The notes under the pieces are model-generated. The model saw nothing but the letters and a program-made list of their open reading frames with translations. It did no database searches and was not told the origin of the DNA. Shown in pieces: positions 7,913 through 15,224 of a stretch of DNA of 64,000 nucleotides (position 1 is the stretch's first letter; each line of letters begins with the position of its first letter). Made by a program: the position numbers and the translations under genes. This stretch comes from Aquibium sp. ELW1220 (GTDB lineage: Bacteria > Pseudomonadota > Alphaproteobacteria > Rhizobiales > Rhizobiaceae). The DNA lies in assembly GCF_030398385.1 (NCBI RefSeq), contig NZ_JAOAOQ010000008.1, forward strand, positions 1 through 64,000, given 5' to 3'.

Positions 7913-7932
7913 AAGCCGCGGAATTCGGGGGT

Positions 7933-8067
7933 TTAGGGCCGATCCGTCCAGTCCATCATGGGCGCGACGGCGAACACCTTGTTCGCGTAAACCCCGCTTC
8001 CGGTCCATATGTCCTGATTTTTCAACGTCGTGATGCTGCCCGTTTCGTCGATGGGGATCTGTCGCAC
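7933..8067 (-). pseudogene. dusA: 5' fragment of tRNA-dihydrouridine synthase A gene
   Basis: About 44 codons ending KVFAVAPMMDWTDRP then TAA. FAVAPMMDWTDR is the first conserved block of DusA, the flavin enzyme that reduces uridines 20/20a of tRNA; APMMDWTD contributes to FMN binding. The native protein would continue for some 300 residues. Reading stops because prophage DNA begins. The start is uncertain: GTG at 8065-8067 or a TTG further in are both possible. The remaining dusA should lie left of the element, probably with a replacement start supplied by the phage. Confidence 0.85.
7938..7962. other. Prophage attachment site in the 5' part of dusA
   Basis: The minus-strand bases encoding MMDWTDR of DusA end here and then change to a Pro codon and a TAA stop instead of continuing with the conserved HCRYFHR. 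The crossover must fall within or just beside these bases. The matching copy should lie at the left end of the element, joined to the rest of dusA. Confidence 0.78.
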
Positions 8068-8393
8068 CGATGGGAACCAAAAACGGCCCGCCAAACAGCG
8101 AAGGGGATGGCAACCCGATATACCGCGCAAATCCGGAAAAAGCGAGACGGACGGATCGTCCACACCGAGGCGAGGACATCGAACGCGAGCGGGCTGCAGA
8201 AGCCGGATTCCGGCGGAGAGAAATCGAGCCTTGCGAACCGGGCGTGGTCGAGCGGTCGAAAACGCCCGACATCACCTTGTCGCAGGCTATGGTCCGGCAA
8301 ATTGCCTGGTCCGCGCAAGACGATCGGCCGGACGAAGGAGCAGGGCCTGAGTCCCGCCACGCAATACGGCTTCGCGTCGATGGAGTGAGCTTC
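8068..8393. other. Intergenic stretch upstream of dusA, no gene seen
   Basis: About 330 bases between the dusA fragment and the end of the MarR gene. Open frames exist on both strands but have random-looking Arg/Pro/Ser-rich translations and no ribosome binding site. The dusA promoter should lie here. I see no tRNA or strong hairpin. Confidence 0.5.
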
Positions 8394-8918
8394 TCAACGC
8401 TCGGTCGCCGCTATCATCAGCGAAAGTGCACGGGCCACGGTCTCCTGAAGTTCGGGCGAAAAGCAGTTCACAAGATCACGCTCCATGGCGGCGTGATCTG
8501 CCATGCTGGCGTCGGCCACCGCGATGCCCTTTTCGGTCAACTCGACGATCACGCCGCGTCCGTCGCGCTTGTCGGCCATGCGCGTGATATAGCCGTCCGA
8601 CTCCATGCGGCGCAGCAGATTGGAGAGGCCTCCGGACGTGACCAGCAGCGACGACAGCAGTTCCGTCGGCGACATGCGGTAGGGCGCGCCGGACACGCGG
8701 ATCGTCGCCAGGACGGCGTAGACCGGATACTTCACGCCATGCCGGGCGAGCACCTTGTCCACGGCGCGCATGATGATGTCGTTGAGATGCAGGATGCGGC
8801 CGACGACGGCCTTGCCGCTGCCGTCGATGTCCGGCCGTTCGCGACGCCAGGCCGCCATGCCGCGACCGACCCGATCCAGTTCCCAATACCTCAGGGGTGT
8901 TTCGTCCAATGCTTCCAT
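8394..8918 (-). CDS. MarR-family transcriptional regulator
   Basis: A 174-residue protein with the MarR winged helix: LHLNDIIMRAVDKVLARHG, the recognition part SPTELLSSLLVTSGGLSNLLRRME (about residues 87-110), and the wing ITRMADKRDGRGVIVELTEKG. The start MEALDETP at 8918 gives the normal length for the family; an in-frame extension to 9092 would overlap the transporter start and the operator. It is divergent from the ABC transporter operon, and a strong inverted repeat lies between them. It most likely represses that operon, and perhaps itself, until a substrate or intermediate binds. Confidence 0.9.
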   Translation of the reverse strand: MEALDETPLRYWELDRVGRGMAAWRRERPDIDGSGKAVVGRILHLNDIIMRAVDKVLARHGVKYPVYAVLATIRVSGAPYRMSPTELLSSLLVTSGGLSNLLRRMESDGYITRMADKRDGRGVIVELTEKGIAVADASMADHAAMERDLVNCFSPELQETVARALSLMIAATER

Positions 8919-8985
8919 GTCCCGACCGTTGCGTTCACCGTCTAGTCCGGCGGGGAGCCGCGGACAAGGTGACGGGTAAGGAAGT

Positions 8986-9016
8986 TTACCTTTCATATTT
9001 CTTTCTTGAAAGGTAA
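8986..9016. promoter_or_regulatory. Operator-like inverted repeat, probable MarR site
   Basis: TTACCTTTCA at 8986-8995 and TGAAAGGTAA at 9007-9016 form a perfect 10 bp inverted repeat with an 11-base spacer, between the divergent MarR gene and the transporter operon. TTGAAA at 9006-9011 inside the right arm could serve as a -35 box for the operon. MarR proteins usually bind such dyads over the promoters they control. Confidence 0.72.
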
Positions 9017-9091
9017 TTCGCCCGATGGTAGCGTGATCCCCGTTGGCGTCCTTCAGAGATGCCCGGGGCCTTCGGAAATGGGAGAAAGTCA

Positions 9092-10117
9092 ATGAAATCT
9101 CGTATCAAGCTGCTCACCGCCGCCACCATGCTGGCCGGCGTCGCCGTTTCGTCCGCCTCGGCGCAGGAGCTCGTGCTCGGCGAGTTCGGCGGCTCCTTCG
9201 CCGACAACGTGAAGGCCTGCTATATCGACGTCTTCGAGAAGGAGACCGGCGCCACCGTCGTGACCAAGCTCGCCAACTCGGCGCAGCAGGCTGCCGCGAT
9301 CCGCGCCACCGCCGGACAGTCCGACATGGACGTGGTCTTCGCCGACGACGCCTTCGCCGTCCAGATGGCGAACGAGGGCCTGCTGGTCACGCTCGACCGC
9401 GCCAAGCTCGGCAACGCGCCGGAAATCATCGACGGCGCCTGGGGCAAGGACGACGCCTATGTCGCGGCCATGCTCGGCTCGACGACCATCATCTACAACA
9501 AGGACAAGATCACCACGCCGCCGACCTCCTGGAACGATCTCTTCGACGAGGCCTACAAGGGGCGGGTGACCATCGGCGACATCTCCGGCACCACCGGCTG
9601 GCAGTTCCTCGCCGCGGTGAACAAGATGGCGGGCGGCTCGCTCGACGATATCACGCCCGGCATCGAGAAGATCAAGCCGCTGGCAAAGGATGCGGTGCTC
9701 CTCTACACCCAGGCAGACCAGGTGGTCTCGCTGTTCGAGCGCGGCGAGATCGACATCGCGGTGTGGTATCCGGACCGCGCCGGCGTGCAGATCGGCAACG
9801 GTCTTCCGCTCGCCGTCGCCTATCCCAAGGAAGGCGCGGTCGGCATCCGTCCGTCCATCATGATCCCCAAGGGGACCGAGCAGGAAGATCTCGCGCTCAA
9901 ATTCATCGACACGGTCCTCGACGCCGAGAACCAGAAGTGCTTTTCGGAGCGCCAGTTCATCGGCTCGGTGAACAAGAACGTCAGCCTGTCCGATGCCGTA
10001 TCGGCCGTGGTACCGACGGGCGAGGCGCTGAACGACATGATGTTCCTCGATCCGAGCGAGATGGCGACGAAGCTGCCCGAATGGACGCGGCGCTGGCAGC
10101 GTGAAGTCCTGCGCTGA
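9092..10117 (+). CDS. Periplasmic substrate-binding protein of a polyamine-type ABC importer
   Basis: A 341-residue protein with a clear signal peptide (MKSRIKLLTAATMLAGVAVSSASAQ, cleaved near residue 25) and a PotD/PotF-type solute-binding fold: LVLGEFGGSF, then SDMDVVFADD, IIYNKDKI and the domain PTSWNDLFDEAYKGRV. GGGAGAAAG is the ribosome binding site. It should capture the substrate in the periplasm and hand it to the two permeases encoded downstream. Polyamine-like transporters also carry opines, amino-acid derivatives and other charged organics, so the exact substrate cannot be read. It is the first gene of an eight-gene run. Confidence 0.9.
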   Translation: MKSRIKLLTAATMLAGVAVSSASAQELVLGEFGGSFADNVKACYIDVFEKETGATVVTKLANSAQQAAAIRATAGQSDMDVVFADDAFAVQMANEGLLVTLDRAKLGNAPEIIDGAWGKDDAYVAAMLGSTTIIYNKDKITTPPTSWNDLFDEAYKGRVTIGDISGTTGWQFLAAVNKMAGGSLDDITPGIEKIKPLAKDAVLLYTQADQVVSLFERGEIDIAVWYPDRAGVQIGNGLPLAVAYPKEGAVGIRPSIMIPKGTEQEDLALKFIDTVLDAENQKCFSERQFIGSVNKNVSLSDAVSAVVPTGEALNDMMFLDPSEMATKLPEWTRRWQREVLR

Positions 10118-10165
10118 TCAAGAACCGGGTATCCGGGAGGAACCCACGGCTTCGATTGGGGCACG

Positions 10166-11233
10166 ATGAGCAACCTTACCCTGGACCATGTGGTCAAGCG
10201 CTACAGCAGCGTGACCGTCGTGAAGGACGTGTCGCTCGCGATCGACGAGGGCGAGTTCGTTTCGCTGCTCGGGCCGTCGGGATGCGGCAAGACGACGATC
10301 CTGCGCATGGTGGCAGGGCTCATCGACCCGAGCGGCGGCACGATCCGCATCGGCGACCGGGACGTGACCCGGTTGCCGCCCAACAAGCGCAACATCGGCC
10401 TGGTCTTCCAGTCCTATGCGCTGTTCCCGCATCTCACCGTCCATGAGAACGTCGCCTTCGGCCTGCGCCGCAAGGGGCAGTCCGGTGCCGCACTCGACGC
10501 GCGCGTCGGCGAGGCGCTGGCCATGGTGCGGCTTGCCGGCTACGGCGAGCGCTATCCGCGCCAGCTCTCCGGCGGGCAGCAGCAGCGCGTCGCCATGGCG
10601 CGTGCGATCGCCCCGCGTCCGAACGTCCTGCTCTTCGACGAGCCGCTGTCCAACCTCGACGCCAAGCTTCGCGACGAGATGCAGATCGAACTGAAGCGCC
10701 TGCAGCGCGAATTGGGCATCACCACCCTCTTCGTCACCCACGACCAGGCCGAGGCGCTCAGCCTGTCCGACCGCGTCTGCGTGATGCAGGACGGCGTGAT
10801 CCAGCAGTTCGCCGAGCCCGAGACGATCTACCGACGTCCGGCGACGGCCTTCGTCGCGAGCTTCATCGGCAAGCCCAACCGGCTCGCCGGCACCATCCGC
10901 GGCGGGCGCGTGGCGCTGGACGAGCAACTCGAACTGCGTTCGGAAAGCGACCTGAGCGGCGACGGCAGGCCGGTCGAGGTCTTCATCCGCCAGGAGGCGA
11001 TCAGCCTGGCGGCGAGCGGCGACGAGAGCGTCAACCGGATTGCGGGGACGGTGGCGCTGCGATCCTTCTCCGGTCCCCAGGTCAAGTATGTCGTGCGGAT
11101 CGGCAGCGACCAGGAACTCGTGGTCGAAGCCCCTTCCTCGGGGCCGGCCGGCGACCTCGCCCCGGGGCAGCCGGTGATGCTGGAGGTGCACCCGCAGGAC
11201 GTGCTGGTGCTGTCGCGGGAGACCGCGCCATGA
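10166..11233 (+). CDS. ABC importer ATP-binding protein, PotA-like
   Basis: A 355-residue ATPase with all canonical motifs: Walker A GPSGCGKTT at residues 36-44, Q-loop LVFQSYALFPH, signature LSGGQQQR, Walker B VLLFDEPLSNLD and switch histidine FVTHDQAEAL. A C-terminal TOBE-type domain (about residues 240-350) is typical of the PotA/FbpC/MalK group. The stop overlaps the next start by four bases, so it is coupled to the first permease. It should drive uptake of the compound bound by the preceding protein. Confidence 0.93.
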   Translation: MSNLTLDHVVKRYSSVTVVKDVSLAIDEGEFVSLLGPSGCGKTTILRMVAGLIDPSGGTIRIGDRDVTRLPPNKRNIGLVFQSYALFPHLTVHENVAFGLRRKGQSGAALDARVGEALAMVRLAGYGERYPRQLSGGQQQRVAMARAIAPRPNVLLFDEPLSNLDAKLRDEMQIELKRLQRELGITTLFVTHDQAEALSLSDRVCVMQDGVIQQFAEPETIYRRPATAFVASFIGKPNRLAGTIRGGRVALDEQLELRSESDLSGDGRPVEVFIRQEAISLAASGDESVNRIAGTVALRSFSGPQVKYVVRIGSDQELVVEAPSSGPAGDLAPGQPVMLEVHPQDVLVLSRETAP

Positions 11234-12081
11234 GATCGTGGCGGACGGGCGTGCTGCTGTTCTCGCCGCTGCTCCTGGTGCTCGCAGGCGCCTTCATCGT
11301 CCCGCTGATCCTGCTCGCGCCGACCAGTTTCCGCGAATACCAGCCGGGAATGGGCATCGTCGCCGGGTCGTTCACGCTGCAGAACTACGTCCGCATCGTC
11401 GCCGACGATTATTATCGCGAGGTCGTGCTGCGCACCCTGGGGCTGGGCGTCGGCGTGACCGTCGCCTGCCTGCTGCTCGGCTATCCGGTCGCCTACCTCA
11501 TCGTGCGCGGCCGGCCTGGCTGGCGGCTGCCACTGACGCTGCTCGTCATCTTCCCGCTGATGCTGAACCTCGTGGTTCGCTCCTTCGGCTGGATCGTGCT
11601 GCTCACCAACCGGGGCGTGGTGAACAACCTCCTGATCGACGTCGGCCTGATCGAGGCGCCGCTGAAGCTGATGTTCAACGTGACCGGGGTGACGATCGGG
11701 CTCACCCACATCTACCTTCCGTTCATGGTCCTGATGCTCGTCGCGGCGCTGCAGAACGTGCCCCGCGACCTGGAGGCCGCAGCCGCCACGCTGGGCTCGA
11801 GCCGGTTCCATGTCTTCCGGGCCGTGACCCTGCCCCTGACGGCGCCCGGCATCATCGCCGGATCGATCCTGGTGTTCGTGCTCACCATCAGCGCGCTGGT
11901 GACGCCGCGGATGCTCGGCGGGCCGACCTACCAGGTGATGGCGACGCTCATCTATGACGAGTACATGCAACTGCTCGACTGGCCGAGCGGCTCGGCGCTG
12001 TCCTTCGCGCTCGCTTTGGCGACGCTCCTCATCATCTGGATCTCGAGCCGCATGACCAAGCGCTGGGCGGGCCTGGCATGA
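11230..12081 (+). CDS. ABC importer permease 1, PotB-like
   Basis: A 283-residue inner-membrane protein with about six hydrophobic segments, beginning VLLFSPLLLVLAGAFIVPLIL. The cytoplasmic EAA loop that contacts the ATPase is present (LEAAAATLGSSRFHVFRAV, near residue 190). It overlaps both neighbours by four bases (ATGA), a tightly coupled arrangement. With the next permease it forms the heterodimeric channel. Confidence 0.92.
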   Translation: MRSWRTGVLLFSPLLLVLAGAFIVPLILLAPTSFREYQPGMGIVAGSFTLQNYVRIVADDYYREVVLRTLGLGVGVTVACLLLGYPVAYLIVRGRPGWRLPLTLLVIFPLMLNLVVRSFGWIVLLTNRGVVNNLLIDVGLIEAPLKLMFNVTGVTIGLTHIYLPFMVLMLVAALQNVPRDLEAAAATLGSSRFHVFRAVTLPLTAPGIIAGSILVFVLTISALVTPRMLGGPTYQVMATLIYDEYMQLLDWPSGSALSFALALATLLIIWISSRMTKRWAGLA

Positions 12082-12866
12082 ACGACCAGCGCCCCACGCT
12101 CCCCGTCACGACGATCGCACTCCTGGTGGTCGTGTTCCTGCAGATTCCGGTCATCGTGGTCGTGCTGGCCTCCTTCAGCGAAACCTCCTACCTGACGATC
12201 CCGCCGCAGGGCCTCACGTTGAAATGGTTCGAGGCGGTGCTCACCGACAGCGCCTATCTCGGCGCTATCCGCAACAGCCTCGTTCTGGCGATCGGCGCGA
12301 CGACGATCTCGATGGTGCTCGGCGTTGCCGCGTCCTATGCCCTGTTCCGCAAGATGCTGCCGGGCTCGGAAGCGCTCACCTCGCTGCTCATGTCGCCGCT
12401 GATCATCCCTTCGGTCGTCATCGGCGTGGCGCTGCTGCAGTACTTCACGCTGGTGGGGCTGCGCGGCGGCTTCGTGGTGCTGCTGCTTGCCCATGTCGTG
12501 ATCACGGTGCCCTATATCGTGCGCTCGGCGCTGGCGAGCCTGTCGGGCATCGACCTCTCCGTCGAGGAAGCGGCGCGCTGCCTGGGAGCGGACGGCTTCA
12601 CCGCCTTCCGGCTGGTGACGCTGCCGCTGATCAAGCCCGGCCTGGTGGCGGGCGCCCTGTTCTCCTTCGTCACCTCGATGGAGAACGTGCCGGTGACGAT
12701 CTTCCTCGCCGGGCCGCGGCAGACCACGCTGCCGATCCTCATCTTCACCTCGGTGGAGATGGGCGTTGATCCGAGCGTCGCCGCAGTCTCGACCCTTCTC
12801 ATCATCGCGACCGTCCTGGTGCTCTTCTTCGCCGAGCGATGGACCGGCTTCCACCGCTTCGTCTGA
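12078..12866 (+). CDS. ABC importer permease 2, PotC-like
   Basis: A 262-residue membrane protein, second half of the importer channel. It starts with a hydrophobic segment (TTIALLVVVFLQIPVIVVVLA) and has an EAA loop in EEAARCLGADGFTAFRLV near residue 170. The conserved PotC-type phrase LTLKWFEAVLTD is present near residue 50. It overlaps permease 1 by four bases; the hydrolase gene follows 13 bases later, so the transporter and enzymes are probably co-transcribed. Confidence 0.92.
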   Translation: MNDQRPTLPVTTIALLVVVFLQIPVIVVVLASFSETSYLTIPPQGLTLKWFEAVLTDSAYLGAIRNSLVLAIGATTISMVLGVAASYALFRKMLPGSEALTSLLMSPLIIPSVVIGVALLQYFTLVGLRGGFVVLLLAHVVITVPYIVRSALASLSGIDLSVEEAARCLGADGFTAFRLVTLPLIKPGLVAGALFSFVTSMENVPVTIFLAGPRQTTLPILIFTSVEMGVDPSVAAVSTLLIIATVLVLFFAERWTGFHRFV

Positions 12867-12879
12867 TCGGACCATCGTC

Positions 12880-13701
12880 ATGCATCTCACCAGCCGGGGC
12901 TTTCCCCTCTTCCTGACCTTCGATCTCGATGCCGAGACGATGTGGACAGCGCGGGACCCCTCCTATGCGAACCGCCCCGTCCTGATGTCCCAGGGCGCCT
13001 ATGGCTGGAAAGTCGGCACCGATCGCATCCTGAAGCTGCTGGCGCGCTACGGGCTGAAGACGACCTTCTTCATCCCCGGCCTGATCATCGACCAGCGCCC
13101 GGACCTGATGGAGCGCATTCTGGAGGGCGGCCACGAGATCGCCCACCACAGCTACACGCATTCCTGGATCCTCAACCTCACGCCCGAACAGGAGCGCGAG
13201 GAGATGCAGAAGGGGTACGACGCGATCAAGCGCGTCGCGGGCCATCCACCGCGCGGCTGGCGTTCGCCCGCGGCCGAGATCAGTCCGATCACCATGCCGA
13301 TGCTGGTCGAGTACGGCTTCGACTATTCCTCCAATTTCTTCGACGACGACTCGCCCTATCTCCACATGGTCGAGGGCCGGAAGACGAAGATCGTGGAACT
13401 GCCGTTCCGCTGGGTGCTCGATGACGCGCCCTTCTTCCAGTACTCGATCGTCCTGCCGGGCCGCACGATGCAGGCGCCGTCGGCGCTGTCGGAGGCCTGG
13501 ACCGCCGAATTCGACGTGCTCTACGCGGAAAAGCGCATGATGATGGTCGGCATGCATCCGCAGATCATCGGCCAGCCGTCACGCATCGGCGTTCTGGAAC
13601 GGCTGATCGAACATGCGCTGAAGCATGGCGACGTCTGGATCGGCCGCTGCGACGAAATGGTCGAGGCGATGCGTCCAGGCCTCGAAAAGGCAGCCGCATG
13701 A
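12880..13701 (+). CDS. Polysaccharide-deacetylase-fold (CE4/PuuE-like) hydrolase
   Basis: A 273-residue protein with a NodB/CE4 fold. The catalytic and metal residues sit in TFDLDAE (D15, D17) and GHEIAHHSYTHSW (H89/H90, H94), followed by RGWRSPAAEIS, the arginine motif. There is no signal peptide, so it acts in the cytoplasm and not on the cell wall. Cytoplasmic CE4 proteins next to ABC importers are often cyclic-amide hydrolases; PuuE allantoinase is the known example. With a downstream amidase, ring opening of an imported cyclic amide is a plausible role. The start codon lies 13 bases after the permease, and the gene overlaps the next one by four bases. Confidence 0.82.
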   Translation: MHLTSRGFPLFLTFDLDAETMWTARDPSYANRPVLMSQGAYGWKVGTDRILKLLARYGLKTTFFIPGLIIDQRPDLMERILEGGHEIAHHSYTHSWILNLTPEQEREEMQKGYDAIKRVAGHPPRGWRSPAAEISPITMPMLVEYGFDYSSNFFDDDSPYLHMVEGRKTKIVELPFRWVLDDAPFFQYSIVLPGRTMQAPSALSEAWTAEFDVLYAEKRMMMVGMHPQIIGQPSRIGVLERLIEHALKHGDVWIGRCDEMVEAMRPGLEKAAA

Positions 13702-14447
13702 GCGGCGACTTCACCGGCCGACGAATTCTCGTGACGGGTGGCGCCCGTGGCATCGGGCGCGCGAGCGTGGAGCGTTTCCTGGCGGGTGGTGCACGGGTCG
13801 CCTGCCTCGATCGCGACGAAGCGGCGCTCGCAGCACTGGCCCCGCGGGACGAACTCCGATGCATCGTGGCGGATCTGACCGATGCCGGCGGTGTCCGCCG
13901 CGCCGTGGACGATTCAGCCGATGCTCTCGGAGGGCTCGACGGCATCGTCAATTCGGCCGGCATCGATCTCGAATGCCCGATCGAGGCCATGGAAGACGAG
14001 CAATGGCAGCGGCTGATGGCCGTCAACCTGACGGGGCCGATGCTGGTCTGCCGCCAGGCCGTCCGGCATCTGCGCGCGGCGGGACATGGATCGATCGTCA
14101 ACGTGTCGTCGGGCGCGGGCCTGCAGCCGCTGCGGCATCGCACCGCCTACGGTGCTTCCAAGGCCGGCCTTCAGATGTTTTCCAAGGCGCTCGCCATCGA
14201 AGCAGCGGATTACGGGGTTCGCGTCAACATCGTGTGCCCAGGCGCCGTCGACACGGAGCTGTTTCGCGGTTCGCTGCCATCGAGCGATCCGGAGCTCGCG
14301 CTGCAGGCAGTACGGGACCGATATGCGCTGGCGCGCATTGCGGATCCCGACGAGATCGCCGCCGTGATCGCCTTCCTGACCAGTCGCGACGCGTCCTACA
14401 TCACCGGGACGACGATCGCGGTGGATGGCGGCCGGACCTTCCACTGA
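13698..14447 (+). CDS. Short-chain dehydrogenase/reductase (SDR)
   Basis: A 249-residue classical SDR. The cofactor loop is TGGARGIG near residues 14-21, the active-site serine is in NVSSGAGL and the YxxxK motif is YGASK near residue 151. The C-terminus ends GTTIAVDGGRTFH as in many FabG-like enzymes. It overlaps the hydrolase gene by four bases. It probably oxidises or reduces an alcohol/keto intermediate in the pathway encoded by this operon; the substrate is unknown. Confidence 0.9.
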   Translation: MSGDFTGRRILVTGGARGIGRASVERFLAGGARVACLDRDEAALAALAPRDELRCIVADLTDAGGVRRAVDDSADALGGLDGIVNSAGIDLECPIEAMEDEQWQRLMAVNLTGPMLVCRQAVRHLRAAGHGSIVNVSSGAGLQPLRHRTAYGASKAGLQMFSKALAIEAADYGVRVNIVCPGAVDTELFRGSLPSSDPELALQAVRDRYALARIADPDEIAAVIAFLTSRDASYITGTTIAVDGGRTFH

Positions 14448-14457
14448 GGACCTCGGG

Positions 14458-15213
14458 ATGATCGCCGCCCAACGCTTCAGGGACCGTGTCGTGATCGTCA
14501 GTGGCGGCGGCGCAGGCATCGGCGCGGCCATCGCCAGGCGCTTCCTGGCCGAGGGCGCCCGCGTCGGCGTTCTCGACCTCGCAACCGCGGGGCTGACCGC
14601 CGACACGGGCGCAGCGGAGGCGGAAAGACTGTTCGCGATCGACGGCGACTGTACCGACGGCGAGGTGCTCGAAAGCTACCATGCCCGGACCGTGGCGCGG
14701 TTCGGACGGGTGGATATCCTGGTCAACAATGTCGGGCAGAGCGGGCGCGAACGCTCGGCACCGTTCCACGCATCGAGCGAAGAGGTCTGGCGCTTCGTCA
14801 TGGAAGTGTCCCTGTTCAGCGCCATGCGGCTGTCGCGCCTCGTCGTCGGCGACATGCGCGCGCATGGCGGGCGCATCGTCAACATGGCGAGTGACGCGGC
14901 CTTCGCGGGCGATGCCGGGCTCGCCGACTATGCGGCCGCCAAGATGGGAATCGTCGGCTTCACGCGCTCGCTCGCACGCGAACTCGCGCCGCATGGCGTG
15001 ACCGTCAACGCCGTCGCGCCGGGTGCGATCCGCACCCGCGCGCACGACCTCGTGCCGGCCGCCGTCATCGACAGGATCAAGGCGGCCACGCCAGCGGGCT
15101 TCGTCGGCGAACCCGAGGACGTTGCCGCCGCCGTAGCCTTCCTTGCCAGCGACGAGGCGCGCTTCATCACGGGCCAGAGCCTGCTGATCGATGGCGGCCG
15201 GTGGATGATCTGA
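14458..15213 (+). CDS. Second short-chain dehydrogenase/reductase of the operon
   Basis: A 251-residue SDR with cofactor loop SGGGAGIG (residues 14-21), catalytic serine in NMASDAAF and YAAAK as the YxxxK motif. The first Thr of the usual TGxxxGIG is Ser. The start at 14458 is ten bases after the first SDR's stop. The two SDRs are only moderately alike, so they are probably not a recent duplication and may act on successive intermediates. Confidence 0.9.
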   Translation: MIAAQRFRDRVVIVSGGGAGIGAAIARRFLAEGARVGVLDLATAGLTADTGAAEAERLFAIDGDCTDGEVLESYHARTVARFGRVDILVNNVGQSGRERSAPFHASSEEVWRFVMEVSLFSAMRLSRLVVGDMRAHGGRIVNMASDAAFAGDAGLADYAAAKMGIVGFTRSLARELAPHGVTVNAVAPGAIRTRAHDLVPAAVIDRIKAATPAGFVGEPEDVAAAVAFLASDEARFITGQSLLIDGGRWMI

Positions 15214-15224
15214 GAGCGACGACC

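Larger units (their letters stand above)
1..7961. mobile_element. Right-hand part of a prophage integrated in dusA
   Basis: Phage head, packaging and tail genes fill this stretch on the plus strand, with inverted cargo genes of lower GC between and after them. The right boundary is marked by a dusA gene on the minus strand whose reading frame leaves the DusA sequence right after the motif MMDWTDR, near 7936-7962. The 5' end of dusA therefore lies to the right and the element lies to the left, running past the window edge. The 5' end of dusA is a described insertion site for prophages and islands. No integrase, repressor, replication or lysis gene is visible here; they may lie to the left or be lost. 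Confidence 0.85.

Noticed and set aside
8236-8262. tRNA-like phrase GTGGTCGAGCGGTCGAA
   Set aside because: It resembles the D-arm of a Ser/Leu tRNA, but no matching acceptor stem, anticodon loop or T-loop follows on either strand.
8070-8945. Long plus-strand open frame of about 290 codons
   Set aside because: Most of it is the complement of the MarR gene, the composition is His/Arg/Gln-rich, and there is no ribosome binding site or known motif.
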